From assembly GCA_015680685.1 (NCBI GenBank), contig MNCI01016273.1, forward strand, positions 119,581 through 183,580: 64,000 nucleotides of DNA, in the 5' to 3' direction. How positions within the stretch are numbered: position 1 is the first letter of the stretch; every line of letters starts with the position of its first letter. Shown in pieces: positions 11,010-22,959 of the stretch. The translations under genes were made by a program, and so were the position numbers. Under the pieces are notes generated by a model. It did no database searches, was not told the DNA's origin, and saw only the letters and a program-made list of their open reading frames with translations. Origin of the DNA: Gnetum montanum (taxonomy: Eukaryota > Streptophyta > Gnetopsida > Gnetales > Gnetaceae).

Positions 11010-12409
11010 ATTTTTTTCATTGACGATAATTGTCTTGAGGTTGAGGTGGCACTTCACTTGGATAATAATATTGTTGGTGGAACTACTATTGATAATTACC
11101 TTTTGGATAAGATAATCTCCTACATGGTTACCTTTTTGCAAATTTTAGACTCAAGGCATAGATCCAAAATTCTAGCAAATGTGATAGTATAGGGAAAAAA
11201 ACCCTTGGGGTGTTTGTATTGATAGATGTCATATCCTTTTTCACTTGTTTTGGAATTTGCAATCTCATCAACTACTATAGGCTTATATTTTTAATGATAA
11301 TAGTACTTTCTTATATCCTTTCATCTTCTTTGATTCTTGTGTTGGTCCTCCTACTCCATTTTCTCTTCCACAATATTTTGAGTGGTTTAGAACTCGTCAT
11401 CTAAGTAGTCTAACGTTTTGTCCACCTTGGTTGATATCTCTATCATAGAGTTTTAATTTGGAAAGGTTTTCCTTTATACCATCTTATCTAGTGGTGCTTC
11501 CTCCTTAGGATCATAAAGACATACTCCCTTTTATGAATGGAGGGATCTATGTTGAAATCTTTTACACTTTCTTACTTTTTAAGTTCTCTTTCTTTCTTGG
11601 CCACCTAATAAATAAGCCTTTGGATCTAATGAGCCCCCATTTCTAATAATCTCCATTTTTCATAAACCCCAAGAGTCTTTCTAGTTTTATTTCTAAGCCC
11701 ATTTATCACATGGAAATTTTTTTCATTTGCAAGAAACCATGGCTTGAGTATTAGTGTAAAAGAGAGTAATACTTGCCCAAGGTTGCATCAAGGAATTCAT
11801 GATTTCCTTGTTTCAATCCTTGGATTTCTTTCCTCAAGTTAGACATCTTAAAGTACATTTGATAATTATCATGGAATAGCTACAACATTGTACTCCATCT
11901 ATGGATAGATTCCAACTCCAAATATTGGAACTAACTCTCAGCTTATTTAGCAAGTATCATAGGGAATAGTTTGAGTTTCCTCAACTCATTTTCAAGGTTT
12001 TGCATATGATGTTGTGGTTTAGCATTATGAAAGGCTTGCATATGATGTTGTGGTTTAGCATTATAACTACCCTCAAACTTAGTGATGTTGTTAATATCAA
12101 GAAATTTGTTGAAATATTCCTTTAATACCTCGTAAACATATGAACTACCTATAAAATGATTATCATGCTCATCGTAGCAAGAAATGGATTATCATAGTCA
12201 TTATGTTCATTGTGCCCTTGTCTTAGCCATGTCTCCTATGATGTGGCTTGTTATTCCTTCTTTCTTGATGATATTTTTTCTCTTCTTCTTGTTGTATATG
12301 CTCTTCCCTCCTATATTTGTGATGGGATCTTCTATCATCTCCATCTTGGACTTGATTATTTTTTCTTCGGTCCTAGTCGCATTCCCCCCTTGACAAGCTA
12401 GCCAAACAT
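11010..12409 (-). pseudogene. Element F: Athila-like gag relic
   Basis: The minus strand encodes a decayed Ty3/Gypsy gag in the order seen in elements A and B. A basic, lysine-rich N-terminal part lies at about 12,390-12,180. Then come ITKFEGSYNAKPQHHMQAFH (compare IPRFE...YLQDFHDA in B), KLKLFPMIL, and the gag core with NYQMYFKMSNLRKEIQG and ATLGKYYSLLH. A decayed zinc-knuckle region follows at 11,240-11,200 on the minus strand (DIYQYKHPNG in B). Gag would assemble particles. There are numerous stops. The piece is contiguous in ancestry with 1-935 across the Copia element. The upstream end meets the likely LTR of element C near 12,410. Confidence 0.75.
12002..12069 (-). repeat. 36-bp in-frame duplication in F gag
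   Basis: The block gcatatgatgttgtggttta begins at 12,002 and again at 12,038. The 36-base period adds 12 residues (repeat of ...NAKPQHHM...) without shifting the frame, so it may date from when gag was still translated. Confidence 0.8.
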
Positions 12410-13598
12410 TGATGCTAAATTACCTTAATAATTAACTTCATTGTAAGATTATCACCTCGTATGTGACTAACCCATGAGTTGTATCTATGAACGAATGGTT
12501 TCAAAGTTAAAAAGATCATCATGAAAAATAATAATTAGATTCAAATTAAATTGAAAACTTCACACTTATGACTATCACTTATAAGTAAAATTACCAAAAC
12601 TTCATCTTAGCTTCTAACATTAGGTTCAAAGATGAAAATAGTTAATTAAACCAAATCAAAATTAAATAAATTTATCATAAATATAGAAGATCATAAAGGA
12701 GTTGTCACCTAATTTGTAACCCTACTTTGCTGTCTCCATAATGAAATGACTTCATAGCCTTCATACATGAATGGTTGTTAATTGTCACAAAGTATCAACA
12801 ATCTTCATTAATAGTTTGAATATAGAAGAAGATTTAATTTGGTGTGGGTTCTCTCTTGAGTTTCTCATTTCCCCTCATTCATAGTTGAGGTTCTTGTTTA
12901 TACTCAAAAAGGATTTACAATAATGTATAAAAATAATTGATTTGAGATTTGATTGGTATCGAAGAATTTGATAATAATTGATTCAAATATTTATTAAATT
13001 GAATTGCCAATTTTGGAATCTTTGATAATCAATTCAAATCACATTTCTATGTAAATTGATATCTTGAATTCTTCTTGAGACTTTTACTTCACTGAAATCC
13101 ATGTTATCGATTTATATCATAGCCATTGTGAGGATTGATATCTTTGCTATTGATCTCCATCACTCCTATGATTTCTTGTTATACATAAACTTAAAAGAGA
13201 ACTTAATGCTTCTCAATTTATATTGCCAAAATTGATTATCTTTGATAAATGATAATAGTAAGAAAAAAAATAAAACTACTAGTTTATAACATTAGAAACT
13301 AGAGTAATTCAGGGTTTAACATAGCCCTGGACTATCCTTTGACTAGTGCCTGGCCATAAAGGTAGAAACAACAAAGGAAAAATCATTATTATATATACAC
13401 AGGTGTAGAAAAACAAGATAAAATTATGATGAATATGTTGTTGCGATATTCATGATATCATTTGGTAATCCAAAATTCAGTACATCTAAAGCATATATGT
13501 ATATGTATAACCAAAAAGATTATTAACACTCACTATCTAGCATAATAGTTTAATAACAAAATGGAAATTAAACTTTTCCATAATCAATAATGTTTACA
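12410..13598 (-). repeat. Element C probable 3' LTR
   Basis: No coding similarity is seen here. The minus strand starts TGTAAAC after AAAGGTTA at 13,598, like the ggta/gcta dinucleotide context before the LTRs of A, B and D, and ends ...TAGCATCA at 12,410, like the ...CATCA ends of A, B and D. The part at 12,930-13,260 is crowded with attgat/atcaat and gatatc-like motifs. No second copy is available for proof, so the ends are tentative. Confidence 0.35.
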
Positions 13599-13609
13599 TA
13601 ACCTTTTAA

Positions 13610-15110
13610 AAAAATAAGATTAAATTTTAGCCCTGCATCAAGCCTCTAGACCTACTTCCACTTTCATATCCTCTTCAAAATGAGAGGGTTCTACCCCATC
13701 ATCATCATCATGGATTTGAGGGTGAACATGTCTCTTGGTGTCTACCACCCTTTTGTCCAGGGTGTTAAGGGTTAAGATGACCTTCTCAAGCATTGTTAGA
13801 ATTTTACTCTATGTAGATTGGAGCTCTTGTAGCTGGGACCACACTTCACCTCAAAGTTTATGGATTTTATTGGCCTTTATCACCAATGAAGAACCTAGTT
13901 CTTGTGATTCCTTAATGAATGGACCAACCTTTGTGTAGATTTTTAGAGAATGGGAAAAGGTGTTCTTCTTGAGAACTAAAATGTGTACCTTTTTCTTCAT
14001 CTGTAGCTCAAGAACTCCACACTTACATAGGATTATTGAAATGAGGAAATGAAAGCACAATTTAAAGGCATCATCATTATAGTGATATAATAGATACCTA
14101 ATAAGAAGGTAAGAAAAATTTGCTTCCTCCTTGTACTTTAATGCCTTCATGATGAAAAGTGTAGGGCTAAGCACATAAGTTATATGGGTAGAAGGAAGAA
14201 TGGTTATGATGATCATCCTCACCATTACCTAGTGTTCAGGCCAAAGGTTTACAAAATGTAAACCCTATGCTTGAATCCATCTAGATTTGGTGTCTCCAAT
14301 GAACTAATGGAATAGACCATACTTCTCCTCTGTATTTACTTTTTGTCTAAAAATATCCTTCCCCTTGGCTAGTAGTCCAAACCACTCTTGTAGCTTGGCC
14401 ATGATGAGCTTAACCCTTGTCTTCTTAACAGAAGACACCAAGTAGCATTCTAGAGGATAGACCTTCATCATGTGTAGTTTAAGGTTCCAATAAAGCTTCA
14501 AAACCTCTTCTTAGATGAACAAATCAATAGGGGGCCTAATGAAAGCCCCACAATCCATTGCCTCGAGCTACTGCAGCACTACCATGTTAGTGTGGTTGAA
14601 CCAATTGGAATAATCGGTTTCATGATGCCAAGGAGTGATTTTTAGCTATTTTCTTCTTAATGCCTATAAAAAAACCAAGACATTTAACATAATAAAATTA
14701 TCGGTCATTTCCTCACTACAATCCATAATTCCCTTTACTTGCCAGTCAATTCTTGTTGATTCAAACATATTATAATGAAAGGCAGCTTACTAACGAAAAA
14801 AAAAGATTAACATTTCTTCCTTAATTTGAAAAAATCCATTAAGGATGGTAAATTATCTTATCTTTCAAAGGAATAGTTAAGATTTAATGATGAAGGTTAA
14901 CATGGCATCAAGAGCCCATTGCTCGTTGTAGTCTCTCCTGGAAGAGCACTACAGATAAAAATCCAAAGAGAACATTTGGTTCTAACCAGTAAAGGTGGGA
15001 TTCCTAAATTGCACTACCCATGGCTTTTTTCTAAATGAAAAAGTATAGTATGTCATTCATGAGGAGATGGATTTTATAATAAAGCTGGTACCTTAGCCAT
15101 TAACCTTTTA
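13610..15110 (-). pseudogene. Element C extra ORF (unrecognised, env/ORF2 position)
   Basis: This long decayed minus-strand ORF lies downstream of integrase, where A and B carry ORF2. Readable pieces in order are RRDYNEQWALDAMLTFIIKS (about 14,950), VKKTRVKLIMAKLQEWFGLL (about 14,400), a hydrophobic YLLIRYLLYHYNDDAFKLCF segment (about 14,080), and a C-terminal coiled-coil-like LTMLEKVILTLNTLDKRVV. The tail is acidic (HDDDDDGVEP). I see no clear match to the ORF2 of A, B or G, so it is either a distant version or an unrelated protein. Three to six stops interrupt it. Confidence 0.45.
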
Positions 15111-15114
15111 TTTT

Positions 15115-15610
15115 TTTTAGATTTTAATGATGTTGATACTTATCTTGAATTCAATATGAATCATAAAATTTTAGGTTGAACTTCATCGAGCCATTGATAT
15201 GGATTGATATATAATGAATTTTGGTTACTGAAGTATCAATTATTATTGCTATCAAGCTCATAATACTCACAACACTTGGGAAAATCTTAGACATATTGAT
15301 TTCAATTGATCTAGGCTATATGAATCAATATGTTTAATAAACATATCAATTTATATTGAGGTTGCACTATTTAGATGCAACATTTTAGAAAAAAATTGCT
15401 TATGCTTGAACCATATTGAACTAACATGTATGGATTGATATATCCATTATATTTTATATCAATTTAAATCAATGAAATCAAAATTTATGCTAATAACCTA
15501 AGTTTCATCATAATTATATTGAACCATATCACTAGAATCTATATACCTCGGTTTATCTTATAGTGGGACATCTATCCCTCAATCTCTCTTGATATAATCC
15601 ATTCTAGGAT
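15115..15610 (-). repeat. Element C internal attgat/gatatc motif module
   Basis: About 500 bases directly upstream (minus strand) of the extra ORF are packed with attgatat, atcaat and gatatc-like motifs. They resemble the motif field at 12,930-13,260 in the probable 3' LTR. The same LTR-plus-internal arrangement is seen in A and B. The motifs are AT-rich and could partly reflect composition. Confidence 0.4.
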
Positions 15611-17140
15611 TTTTTCAATTTCTTTAGACATCGATGCTTTGATATCCTTTGGTAGTGTAAATTATCCTTATCAACCTAAGTCATGAGAAACGATATTAAT
15701 TGATATTATGACGATTTTATTTTCTAAATAATGTATATATTTTTATTCCTCTCTTTGTAATAAATTCTTATTATTTGGGTAGGAGTTCACATATAAATCA
15801 ATTAGAAAGGCCCTTCCTAGGATTGATTGAGCTAAAACATCACCTCATAAGGTTACCTTCATTAGGTGCAAGAATATCTTACAAACTCAAGCTCCTAAGC
15901 TTTGCTATGTTTTAAGGATATGAGATGCATTTCTTGCATCTAACTCATTTCCTAACTTGCTCTTGGATAAGCTTCTATGTTGGTTATACCCTACTATCCT
16001 ATCCATTTTGTATTGGTTATTCCCCACTGATTAAACTAGGATATACCAGAAAGCAAAGATTATTATGGATTTTATATATCCACTATTATGGATAGTGTAC
16101 TGGAAGCCTTGGCTCTAGCAAATGTTAGTGTCCATTTTTGGCCATCATTGTAGGGATCTCGACCACTAATACCAAGAATACCACCAAGTATAATAGATGA
16201 CCATTGAAAAGAAAATGGGAAGATAAGCAAAAAAAGGAAAAACAAACGAAAGTAAAATATTATGAGACAAGGAACAAAATAAGCGAAGTAAGGAGGATGA
16301 GAAAAAGTAAAAGGAATTAATAAATTACCAAATTAAGATAAGTCAAATTGCTAGGTCCAATGTCATATCCTAGCAAAAAAGGACAAGCTTAGAAATTTAG
16401 TATTAAGAAGTGATTGTCCATCATGAAACATTCTTCTTACAGAGAAGCAGCTCTCTTATGGGATGTGAATAAATGTAAGCCTTGTGCATCACTCAAATCA
16501 TAAGGTTCCTATGGAAGCGTGGCCCTACTCATGATTAAAGGTGCTTGTGGGACCATATTCATATATATATATCTATGTGTGTGTGTGTGTATTTTAAAAC
16601 TAACATTGTAAGGCCTACTTCAATCATGAGGCTCCTTTGGGGGTGAATATTTATGCAAAAATAGATATGATGGTGGCTCTCTTGATGACATTTCTCATGC
16701 TACAAAACTTTGATGGCTAGCCCAAATATGACATATCCTTTTCTCCATATTGATGTATTAAAAAGGTAATTACTAGAACTAGTCATGAATGCTTTAAATC
16801 CAACTTGGTGATTATCCCTATGATTCATTAAAGTAGGAAACTTTAAAAAAATGTTGCAACAAAAATAATGAATTATTATTAGGCTCACCCCTAGATGGAT
16901 TTTGGGTTTAAACCTACCTATCTCAAGGTAGGAGGATTTTTCCTTCTCTTTTGCATTCTAGACATGATACAAATGAATTCTTTAAAGTCCCAACTAATAA
17001 TAGAAGATACTATTGTCTTCTATATTTTTCAAGGTAAAAGTTGTAGACTAAAATAATTCATTTATTAAGTTACAATATTACATAAGGATCTTGCTAAAGG
17101 TTACTACCTAGAGGTAGGACTTCTAAAGGATTTTTTTCAT
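15611..17140 (-). other. Element C spacer between integrase and extra ORF
   Basis: No ORF or RNA gene is supported. There is a purine-rich patch on the plus strand (16,200-16,330) and a dinucleotide repeat at 16,558-16,592 (atatat then gtgtgt). Confidence 0.5.
16558..16592. repeat. Compound AT/GT microsatellite
   Basis: (at)n followed within a few bases by (gt)n, in non-coding element sequence. Confidence 0.85.
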
Positions 17141-17149
17141 TTCTTTCAT

Positions 17150-18300
17150 CATCATTAGGATAAGTTGGATTACTTAGTTCTACTAGTTTATCTTCTCTAG
17201 GTTCTTTAATGTGATGTTGATAATATAATTTAAGTCTCTATTCATTGACTAGAAATGTAGTTGAAGAATCATCAATAGGTGAAATTAGAATACTTCCATT
17301 AACATGGGGTTGCACTACTAGATATGGGCCTTCCTACCTAGTTGTTAATTTGCCTAGAAATTTATGTAATCTCATATTATACAAAATAACTTTTTCATTG
17401 ATGAAAAAATGTTCTCATCATGTAAGTTCTTCATTTGCTTTTTTATAATTTTTTACTTGTTAAGAGCATTCAACCTCATTTCATAAAATTCATGTATTTG
17501 AATCATTCTAGAGCCATGATTTATTTCTTCATTGAAATTTAGTTTTTGTGATAAATGTAAAGATTGATATTTAATTTCTACTAGAAATAAACATTATTTA
17601 CCATAAACTAGTTGATTAGGTGAATATCCTAAATTTTGTTTATGTAATTCTATAAGCCAAGAGTGCATCTTGTAATTTTTTCAAGTAATCTTTCTTTTTA
17701 GTGAATAATATTTTTTCAATATATTTCATATAATTCTATTTGAATTTTTTACTTGACCATTTATTTAAGGATGATAGGAAGTAGCTATCTTATGTGTGAT
17801 TCCACAAGAATTAAGGAATTTCCTCATTATTCTATTTACAAAAGAAGTTTCTTAATCACTAATGATTAGTCGTGAAGTTCCAAACCATGTTAAAATATTT
17901 TCTCTAAGGAAAGCAATGACTACCTTAACATCATTTGTTGGGATGGCTCTCACTTCTACCCATTTAGTGACATAGTCTATATAAATCAAAATGTATTGGC
18001 ATCCACTGGATGGTGGAAATGGTCCTAAAATGTTTATATCCCAAACATCAAATGGTTCTATTATTAAAATTGAATTTAAGGGAATTTATTGTCCTTTAGT
18101 TATGGCCCCCATTCATTAAAATTTATTACATTATTGTACATACTTATGATCATCTTTAAAGATTGAGGGTTAATAAAATCCACTTTGCAAGATTTTGATA
18201 GTAGTGCATTTACTATCAAAATGGCCACCTCTTAGGTCATCATGGCACATATGTAGAATTTGTTGTTGATCATCCTTAGCAACACATATTCTTGTCACAT
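17150..18300 (-). pseudogene. Element C integrase relic
   Basis: The minus strand shows the DDE core of a Gypsy integrase: DVWDINILGPFPP (first Asp), TKWVEVRAIP, and then RLIISD followed by a stop and ETSFVN (second Asp kept). SYHP and INGQVKNSNR follow at the third catalytic position, where Glu should be and Lys or Asn is read. The C-terminal part continues with NLGYSPNQLVYGK and a long basic tail to about 17,170. Integrase inserts the cDNA in the nucleus. Stops such as TAA and TAG in place of CAA or CAG are frequent. Confidence 0.8.
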
Positions 18301-18599
18301 TATCTTTACATATTCTATAAATATATGGACTACTCTAAATATATTTAGAGATGGTTTGTAAGAAAGATTTCTTCTTCTCCTTACTCCATTGGATTGAGGT
18401 TTTCATAGTGGTAAGAGAGTTTGCATATCAACAAACCAAGGATTCTTCTTTATTGAAAAGAGTTGTTCATCAAGGAATTCATCATGCAAGACCCCTTGTG
18501 TTCTATTTTCATCTCTTGTTTCTAATCTATAAAGATTATCTGCCACTACTTTTTCTCAACCTCTTTTATCTAACATGTCAAGATCAAATTCTTGGAGTA

Positions 18600-19010
18600 A
18601 TAGGAACCATCTCATTATTCTTGCATTTTCTAATTTTCTAGTAGCCAATCACTTAAAGGCTGAATGGTCAATATAAACCCTCGTTTTATATCCTATTAAA
18701 TAATGTCTAAACCTATCCAAAGAATATAAAATAGCTAAAAGTTCTTTTTCTATAGTTGTATAATTTATTTGGGCATGGGCTAGACTTTTAGACACATAAT
18801 AGATAACTTGTGGCTTATGATCGATATATTGTCCTAAGATTTCCCCTATAGTAGCATCACTAGCATTACACATTGAATCAAATGAGAAATTCCAATTAGG
18901 TGCATTTAATATCGAATCATTGGTTACTCTTTTCTTTAGTTCTAAGAATGCTTCTTCAGAATTATTGGTCCATACAAAAGGAACATCTTTTTCTGGGATC
19001 ATATATAATG
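18600..19010 (-). pseudogene. Element C RNase H
   Basis: This is the best-preserved domain of C, open for 117 codons. It has FVWTNNSEEAFLELKKRV, then CNASDATIGEILGQ (family: CDASDYAVGAVLGQ; the first catalytic Asp is now Asn), VIYYVSKSLAHAQINY, TTIEKELLAILYSLDRFRHY and VYIDHSAFK. The TTTEKELLAVV / TDHAAL pattern is characteristic of Athila/Tat elements. It follows RT directly and would degrade template RNA during reverse transcription. Confidence 0.85.
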
Positions 19011-19014
19011 GTTT

Positions 19015-20050
19015 AGCAATTTTTGAGAAATCTTTGATATATTGCCTATAATATCCAACATGTCATATAAAAGATTGAAGAGTCTTCAAATTAGTTGGAG
19101 CTGGAAGTGTAGATATTACTTTCACTTTTGTTTTATTGATCCTTATCCTATCCTTAGAAATAACATGTCCTAATACTGTCATTTGTAACCATCAAATAAC
19201 TCTTTTCCCAACTTAATTTTAGATTTTTATTTATAAATCTATCTAAAATACATTCTAAATGTTGTAATTTTTCTTCATAAGTATTTCCATACACCAAAAA
19301 GTCATCCATAAATACTTTAACATAATCTTATAACATATCGGAGAATGTTGATATCATAGCTCTTTGGAAGGTAGCAGGTGCATTATAGAGATCAAAAGGC
19401 ATTCATCGGTAAGCAAAAGTTCCATATGGACATGTAAAAATTATTTTATGTTGGTCTTTAGGGGCAATGGCTACTTGATTGTAACCAGTAAATCCATCCA
19501 AAAAATAATAATATTCATTCTTTGTGTTTTGATTTAGTTTCCTATAATCCTCACAAACTCTCCATTTTCCATATTTTCTTGGAACTACTATAATAGGACT
19601 TATCCATTCATTATTGGCTATTAGATAAATAATTTTTTAATTATAATGTTTTGGAAATTTCATCTTTAAGAATTTTTTTAAAATTTGGATTAATTTGTTT
19701 TACTGATTTTACATTTTCTTCTAGATAGATATGATGTTGGTAGATGTTGGATGAGATTCCTTGATGAAGGTCCTCTTAACTCCATGAAAATGCATTAAAA
19801 TTTATATGTAAGACTTCTAATAGTTTTTTTTTTGTTGCTCATCATAAAGTTGGGAATTTATTATTAATGGTTTGTTTTGATCTAGGAAAATATACTTAAG
19901 TGTACTAGGTAATTCTCTAAGATCCAAAGAATCATTGTTCGGTAGTTGAATTGTTTCTCCAATATTCCTTGAGCCCAAATTCAAAATCTAGTCAAGGAGA
20001 TCTTGTTGTTCTTTTGCAGAGGGGTTTAAAGGTCCTTTCTCAAAAATTTT
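19015..20050 (-). pseudogene. Element C reverse transcriptase relic
   Basis: Minus-strand motifs in order are a region N-terminal to RT with IGETIQLPNNDSLDLRELP (about 19,960), LYNAPATFQRAMISTFSDM (about 19,350), and VFMDDFLVYGNTYEEKLQHL, which carries the FMDD catalytic pair. LKLSWEKSYLMVTN and the connection to RNase H follow. The VFMDDF form is usual for Athila-type Gypsy. Stops and frameshifts break it into pieces and the palm is incomplete. Confidence 0.8.
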
Positions 20051-20079
20051 TAGTATCATTGTTTCCCTATCTTATTCCA

Positions 20080-20560
20080 TTGTTGAAGTGGATATTGTGT
20101 AGATCATTCTTGCTTCTTTAGGATCTTCATTCAATTGGTTTTCCTTTGCTGTATTGTATATGTTAAGCATAAAATTAAGTTTAGCAAAAGATAATTGGAG
20201 TTAACTTGATCTACAATTAATTACCACATCAACTATTGCTAACCATGGTCTACGTAATATGATGGAAAAATAATTTGGATATTTTACCTCTAAAACTACA
20301 AAGTTAATTAGGTATTTTCCTCTTTCCAACTCTATTATCATAACTTCCATTATTCCTATAGGTTTTACATTAGAACCATCAGTGAAAGATATTGTCATAT
20401 TTACTCTTCTTATATCCTTCAAATCAAGTGACATAGTCATTTATAGTGGCATGATATTAATGATAGCTTTTGAATCTACTAGGGAATTCCTAATAACTTG
20501 TCCATTAATTTTAATTGGAATGGTAGGAACTCTTGGATCTTGGTATTTTGGAACCTCATG
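20080..20560 (-). pseudogene. Element C aspartic protease relic
   Basis: The minus strand reads INGQVIRNSLVDSKAIINIM, where the family has L-x-DLGASVNLMP (so D-S instead of D-L-G). IRRVNMTISFTDGSNVKPIG and VLEVKYPNYFSIILRRPW follow. These are the flap and C-terminal features of Athila-type proteases (ILGRPWL). The active-site triad is not intact. Confidence 0.75.
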
Positions 20561-20819
20561 ATTTTTTATAAGTTAAGAAAGATTATCAACTACATAAACT
20601 TATTTAGAAATCTTTTCCTTTCTTCTCCTAGTTCACAATTCCTTTAAGTACTTAGCATAAAGAGGTGTGTCTTTTAGTAGTTATTCTAGAGGAACATGCA
20701 AATATAATTCACCAAAAATGTTTTCAGGATGGCCTTTAGTTGTAAAATCCTCTTGAAATCATTTAGGAAAAGTTGGTAAAATTGTTTTTCTAGAGAGTAA
20801 TGTTTGTTCTCTTTTCCTA

Positions 20820-22541
20820 GTTGGTTAATCTTTTTCTTCCTCATTTAATAATTGTGGTTGAACTTCTTCTTGTGTCCCTATTTCTTTAAATCTCAACTTC
20901 TTTTGGAGTTTAGGATCAACTATTTTTCCACTCGTAGTAGTGATAGAATGCAATTGTCCCTTTCCCTTTCTTTGAAATGTAGGATTTGGTTTAGGTTGGA
21001 AAGGTAATTCATTTTTGGTTGAATCTTCAAATCTTCTCTTTGTTTCACTCATGAATTGCCTACTCTATTCAATGCAGGAAGTAAGACTTTGGATGAGTTT
21101 ATCCAATTGTTCATTAGTTGGATTCTTAAACTATTTGAAGTTATTTTGAGGATATTGTTGTTGGTATGGAAAGCTCATTGTTGGTTGGCTTTTATATTAT
21201 TGAAAAGCCTTCATTGATTCTTTCACTTTTTTATATCATTGAAAAGCGTTCATTGATTCTTTCACATTTTTATTATTGAACATCCTTCACTGATTCTTTC
21301 ACTTTTTCATGACAATATAATAAGACTAGATAAGTGGTGCAATCATGTTTTGGGCTATCCCAAAGGCTACATGCTTTACTTTCTACCACACAAACTTGTT
21401 TCTTTATCAATTGTGTCAACTCATCTACTTTTTTATTTAATTGTTTAGTTTGTTGGATCATGCCTTGCATGATGTTGGGTTTTGGCCATCTTTTACTTTG
21501 ATCTACTAACAAATCTATAATTATCCAACCATCTTTTAGTGTTACATTCAAAATATTTCTACCACATGTAAAGTCAAAATTTTTCCTACAATACAGTAAC
21601 ATGCCCTCTACAAAGATTTGAATAAGTTGATGGGCAAGAAATCCATGGTTGGCATTCTTCAAATTCATCCCTTTAAACCTATCAAAAGTACTCTCATAAT
21701 CTTCATCTTCTTTTTGCATAAAGCTCATTAATTACTTCCTTAATGACTACAACCTATCATTAGAGAGAAATCTTTAGAGAAAAGCATCCTTGGATTCATC
21801 CCATGAACTAATTTGTGTCCTAAGGATTTGTAGCCAAAAACCAACTTTATCCTTCAAGGTTGATTTAAAAGTAATAATTTTAGTTCTATCCCCACTTTGA
21901 GGTGTTAGCATTGCTAATGTGGTTTCAAATTCTTTGATGTGAGTAACTAGACTCTCGTCATTTGTTTTATAAAGATAGGTAATAAATGAATGTTTTTAAC
22001 TTCTACATCTCTTCCTTGTAGATAAATTAATGGTTTGTGAGGTATGATCAATGTTCTCTAATTTAATAAATCCCTAAGAGTTTTTCCATGGGTATGCCTA
22101 TCCAACTAAATTATTGGAACTTAGACTACCAAAGGAAACAAAAATTGAACCAAGAGAAAATTGAGGAGATGTATGGTGTGAACATGATCGCATTTTGAAA
22201 GTGGTAGTTTCTATTGGGATCACAATAGGACCTAGTATAGAAACAAAGGTTGTTGGTGTAGTTGGAGTTTGAAAATTTAAAGCATTAACACAATAATAAG
22301 ATTATATACCTTCAATGAGTCATCTTCAATAAATAGAAGAATTAGTAAGGGGTAGCATAGAAGTATCAAGTATGTATAGAGTAAGAGATAATCACAATAG
22401 ACCTACCATATCCACAAGAACACTTAGTGGTCAAGTATCCTTATAGGTTGAAGATGATGATGATTGGGCATAATAAAGATTAGGAAATGTTTCATCTTTC
22501 TAGATCACATTCGACATAGGAAAAGGAGCCACTGTAGTCAT
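20820..22541 (-). pseudogene. Element C gag relic
   Basis: The start codon is read at 22,541 (MTTVAPFPMSNVI), giving roughly 570 codons if repaired, near family size. The Retrotrans_gag core is clear: FETTLAMLTPQSGDRTKI, STLKDKVGFWLQIL, SSWDESKDAFL, RFLSNDRL, MSFMQKEDEDYESTFDRFKG and the downstream coil NKKVDELTQLIKKQ. The gag-pol linker contains QLHSITTTSGKIV, comparable to the Athila/Tat ITLRSGK stretch. Frame losses occur near 21,270 and 21,730. Confidence 0.8.
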
Positions 22542-22554
22542 GATATATTAAAGA

Positions 22555-22896
22555 ATTATTTAACATTCCTGTTGTACCTATGGTAGACTTTTTTAGACCC
22601 AAAGATGTTCAAAACCTTGCCAAAACATCATAAAAGACAAAGGAAAGAGAAAAGAACTTATGTCTTGAGTTGAACATAAAGATTCTTTGGATAGACTACT
22701 AGAAATAAGACATGTGATTTAAAAAATCATTTAACATTCCTGTTGTGCCTCTGGTAGACTTTTCTAGACCCAAAGATGTTCAAAACCTTTCCAAAACATC
22801 ATAAAAGACAAAGGAAAGAGAAAAGAACTTATGTCTCGAGTTGAACATAAAGATTCTTTGGATAGACTACTAGAAATAGGACAAGTGATTTAAAAT
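22555..22896. repeat. Tandem duplication, 2 x 171 bp, in C leader
   Basis: Unit 1 begins near 22,555 and unit 2 near 22,726. The phrase ttaacattcc occurs at 22,560 and again at 22,731. The two units differ at only a handful of positions, so the duplication is younger than most of the decay. It lies just upstream of the C gag start, in the leader. Confidence 0.9.
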
Positions 22897-22959
22897 ATTT
22901 TTGGTATCCCTAATGATAACACTCTAGTATATTCAAAATTAATTTTAAGTAAGGAAGGG

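Larger units (their letters stand above)
12410..22930 (-). mobile_element. Element C: Athila-like Ty3/Gypsy element, minus strand
   Basis: Read on the minus strand the order is 5' leader with a 171-bp tandem duplication, gag, protease, RT, RNase H, integrase, spacer, motif-rich module, a large extra ORF and a probable 3' LTR. This is the plan of element B. The RNase H and gag-pol linker motifs are of the Athila/Tat type. The 5' LTR was not found: beyond 22,930 the sequence turns into the ORF2 of element D on the opposite strand, so C is probably truncated there. The left end (tgatgc, 12,410) is an estimate made where F gag similarity stops. Confidence 0.65.

Noticed and set aside
12184-12401. 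Hydrophobic plus-strand frames that look like membrane spans
   Set aside because: They are the antisense of the lysine-rich gag N-terminus of element F.
16138-16156. ttggccatcattgtaggga, resembling a plus-strand tRNA-Asp primer-binding site
   Set aside because: No matching LTR ending was found upstream and the site lies within the minus-strand spacer of element C. Only partial match; kept as chance or a fragment.
22905-22940. Possible decayed PBS of element C on the minus strand (gttatcattagggat)
   Set aside because: It needs a gap to align with the tRNA-Asp site and no LTR end adjoins it.
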